Assembly (NCBI GenBank): GCA_015486655.1
Contig: WFRF01000015.1
Coordinates: 1-7,143 of the forward strand
Direction of reading: 5' to 3'
Source: Caldifarciminota bacterium
GTDB lineage: Bacteria > Hydrothermota > 32-111 > QNBC01
Length of the DNA: 7,143 bases
Below, one piece after another: positions 5,755 to 7,143 of the stretch (positions are counted from its first letter, which is position 1; each line of letters starts with the position of its first letter). The translations under genes and the position numbers were made by a program. Under the pieces are notes generated by a model. The model did no database searches, was not told the DNA's origin, and saw only the letters and a program-made list of their open reading frames with translations.

Positions 5755-7037
5755 AAGAACTTCTCTATCTGTCCGGCTTGCAATCTCTGGTTAATGCCAA
5801 GGATATAGAACTGGGTTATAATATTGACGGTAAGAAAAAATTTAACATTATTTTTGAACATTCAAATTCAAAAAGAAATGTAAATCTGGAAAACAGTAAC
5901 ATTGAAGTTTTCTCCTCTTCCCCATCACTTTTCCAAGCAACCAATAATACACTTATGTTTTTTGACCTCCCAAAAACAATTGAAGAGTATTTAAGCGGAT
6001 CTCTGTATAACCCTGACGTGCCGTCCGTCGACCTTATAGCTCGTTTCTTCAGAAATACCGTTACCTCTTTTCTGTCCGGTTTCGGAATTCAACTTCCTGT
6101 TATTTACCCTCTTCCCCAAAACAAACCGCTTCTTTTTCTGTCACATGATGTTGATTTACTCCGTTATTCAAAAAAATATGACCTCTTCCGATTTGGTAAA
6201 CTGAAACGGCTGTCTGACTATTTTGCCCTTTTTAATCTCAAATACGACAGATATTGGAATATTGATCGGATAATAAATTGGGAAAGAGAAAATAAACTTA
6301 AGAGTACATTCTTTTTCATAACGGCTAAAAGAGACAAGCATGCAAAAAGATACTCTTTAAGAGAGGCCACTTCCACAATTAAGCTCCTACAGCATAACGG
6401 ATATGAAATAGGTCTACACCTGCCCGATTTTGACAAAATAAACGGTAAAGTTGTTAAAAGAGAATACGGAAAACTGACCCGTTACGCGGATATTACGGGA
6501 ATGCGAAAACATTATCTTGCCGAAAACTTTTACGATTATATAGAATCCATCCAAAATTCACCTGTTAAATATGATTCAAGTGCCGGGTATAGGGATAGGA
6601 TAGGATTTAAGATAGGAACATCTTATCCCGTATGGTACGGTGATATTCTTGAGATTCCCCTTTTCTTAATGGATTCCGCTTACATAAACTCGAAACAAAA
6701 GAATCAAAAGAATCTTTTTGACTTTTTCCATTCGACAGGCGGAATCTGCTCCATACTGTTTCACAATCATATTCTCGCTCCGGAACACGCCAAGTGGTGG
6801 AATAATATCAGAGAGTTAACGGAAAACCTGCACTATCGAATTAACAATTCAATGACCGGAAAAGAAATTTACAGGTGGAGAAAACAGATAGATTCACTTT
6901 CGGTTTCTCTTATAAATCGGAAAGTAATCATAAATACAAATAAAAGTTACAGTGATTTCCCAATTACCGTAGAATATAAAAACAGAAAATTCAATTTTTA
7001 TGCAATGGAGGTAAAAAATGAAAAGGTTATTAATTAG
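5739..7037 (+). CDS. Polysaccharide deacetylase family protein, 'SHDVD' type, with extra N-terminal domain
   Basis: The protein has 432 residues and no signal peptide, so it is probably cytoplasmic. Residues 1-125 form a separate N-terminal domain, like the uncharacterised region found in front of this deacetylase type (I recall DUF7033). From about 130 it follows the NodB-like carbohydrate esterase pattern: SHDVD (135-139, in place of TFDDG), STFFFIT (189-195), GYEIGLH (221-227), RKHYL (256-260), KYDSSAGYRDRIGFKIG (277-293), LEIPLFLMD (304-312) and LFHNH (340-344). Such enzymes remove N- or O-acetyl groups from glycans using a metal bound by Asp and His. Here Asp137/Asp139 and His227 are the likely ligands. 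The residues after GLH read LPDF, not the H-x3-H of classical members. It overlaps the acyltransferase by 16 bases and the following lipoprotein gene by 20. The true substrate is unknown. Confidence 0.82.
   Translation: MVNPLKELLYLSGLQSLVNAKDIELGYNIDGKKKFNIIFEHSNSKRNVNLENSNIEVFSSSPSLFQATNNTLMFFDLPKTIEEYLSGSLYNPDVPSVDLIARFFRNTVTSFLSGFGIQLPVIYPLPQNKPLLFLSHDVDLLRYSKKYDLFRFGKLKRLSDYFALFNLKYDRYWNIDRIINWERENKLKSTFFFITAKRDKHAKRYSLREATSTIKLLQHNGYEIGLHLPDFDKINGKVVKREYGKLTRYADITGMRKHYLAENFYDYIESIQNSPVKYDSSAGYRDRIGFKIGTSYPVWYGDILEIPLFLMDSAYINSKQKNQKNLFDFFHSTGGICSILFHNHILAPEHAKWWNNIRELTENLHYRINNSMTGKEIYRWRKQIDSLSVSLINRKVIINTNKSYSDFPITVEYKNRKFNFYAMEVKNEKVIN
7007..7012 (+). promoter_or_regulatory. Ribosome binding site for the 3'-terminal lipoprotein gene
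   Basis: A perfect GGAGGT lies 5 bases before the ATG at 7018, inside the end of the deacetylase gene. It is strong evidence that a new gene starts there. Confidence 0.8.
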
Positions 7038-7143
7038 TGTCATAATCATTGTCATTTTCTCTTCCTGTTCATTACTGCAAACAATACAGACGGTTCAAAA
7101 ACCTGAAATCAACCTTAAAAGTGTTTCCATAGGCGCAATTGGA
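7018..7143 (+). CDS. Probable lipoprotein, N-terminal part (cut by window end); possibly LEA type 2 family
   Basis: From ATG at 7018 the frame stays open for 42 codons to the window edge. The peptide begins MKRLLISVIIIVIFSSC: a short basic start, a hydrophobic core (4-14) and a lipobox-like FSSC, with Cys17 as the expected lipidation site. The next residue is Ser, not Asp, so outer-membrane sorting would be expected if the rules of E. coli apply. After the Cys, the segment KPEINLKSVSIGAIG resembles the start of LEA type 2 (LEA14-like) lipoproteins, which open with a KPE-V-L-x-S/D-V pattern, but too little is visible to be sure. It overlaps the deacetylase by 20 bases and has a perfect ribosome binding site, so it is in the same operon. 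The F at lipobox position -3 is less common than L. Confidence 0.75.
   Translation, partial: MKRLLISVIIIVIFSSCSLLQTIQTVQKPEINLKSVSIGAIG

Noticed and set aside
6218..6436. Minus-strand open frame opposite the deacetylase
   Set aside because: It is covered by the conserved deacetylase core on the other strand and has no independent support.
6588..6616. ATAGG-like short repeats
   Set aside because: They are irregular and encode the conserved GYRDRIGFKIG motif of the deacetylase, so coding constraint explains them.
1..7143. CRISPR arrays, tRNA/rRNA genes, insertion sequences, intrinsic terminators, internal promoters
   Set aside because: None seen. Almost every base is coding on the + strand and there is no intergenic space to hold a promoter or terminator of the usual kind.

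Overview
The window is AT-rich and packed end to end with genes, all on the + strand. No gap between genes exceeds 3 bases, and most neighbours overlap by 4 to 20 bases, so it reads as the inside of one long polycistronic operon. Neither its promoter nor its terminator is in the window. The Shine-Dalgarno sites, GTG and TTG starts, a probable lipoprotein and a polysaccharide flippase point to a motile diderm bacterium. The overall feel (AT-rich, CheR-CheD-CheB with free-standing TPR proteins) would suit Deferribacterota or a similar deep-branching group. That placement is a guess from sequence character and is not demonstrated.

Positions 1-3424 form a chemosensory adaptation module. It starts with the C-terminal end of a TPR protein that begins before the window. 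The three receptor-modifying enzymes follow: CheR (glutamate methyltransferase), CheD (glutamine deamidase) and CheB (response-regulator methylesterase/deamidase). All three have their catalytic residues. A second TPR protein with an N-terminal coiled coil closes the module. No receptor, CheA, CheW, CheY or CheC is visible here.

Positions 3426-7143 form an envelope polysaccharide module. It holds a Wzx/MATE-type flippase with about 14 membrane segments, a FemAB/GNAT-like acyltransferase, a polysaccharide deacetylase of the 'SHDVD' type with an extra N-terminal domain, and the first 42 codons of a probable lipoprotein cut by the window end. The lipoprotein has a perfect ribosome binding site and overlaps the deacetylase by 20 bases.

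The most interesting point is the join. Only one base separates the adaptation genes from the flippase, and the flippase has no good ribosome binding site of its own, so its translation probably depends on the upstream TPR gene. This suggests, as inference, a chemosensory pathway whose output or location is tied to surface polysaccharide, or at least co-expression of the two. Within the second module, an acyltransferase next to a deacetylase suggests control of the acylation state of an exported glycan.
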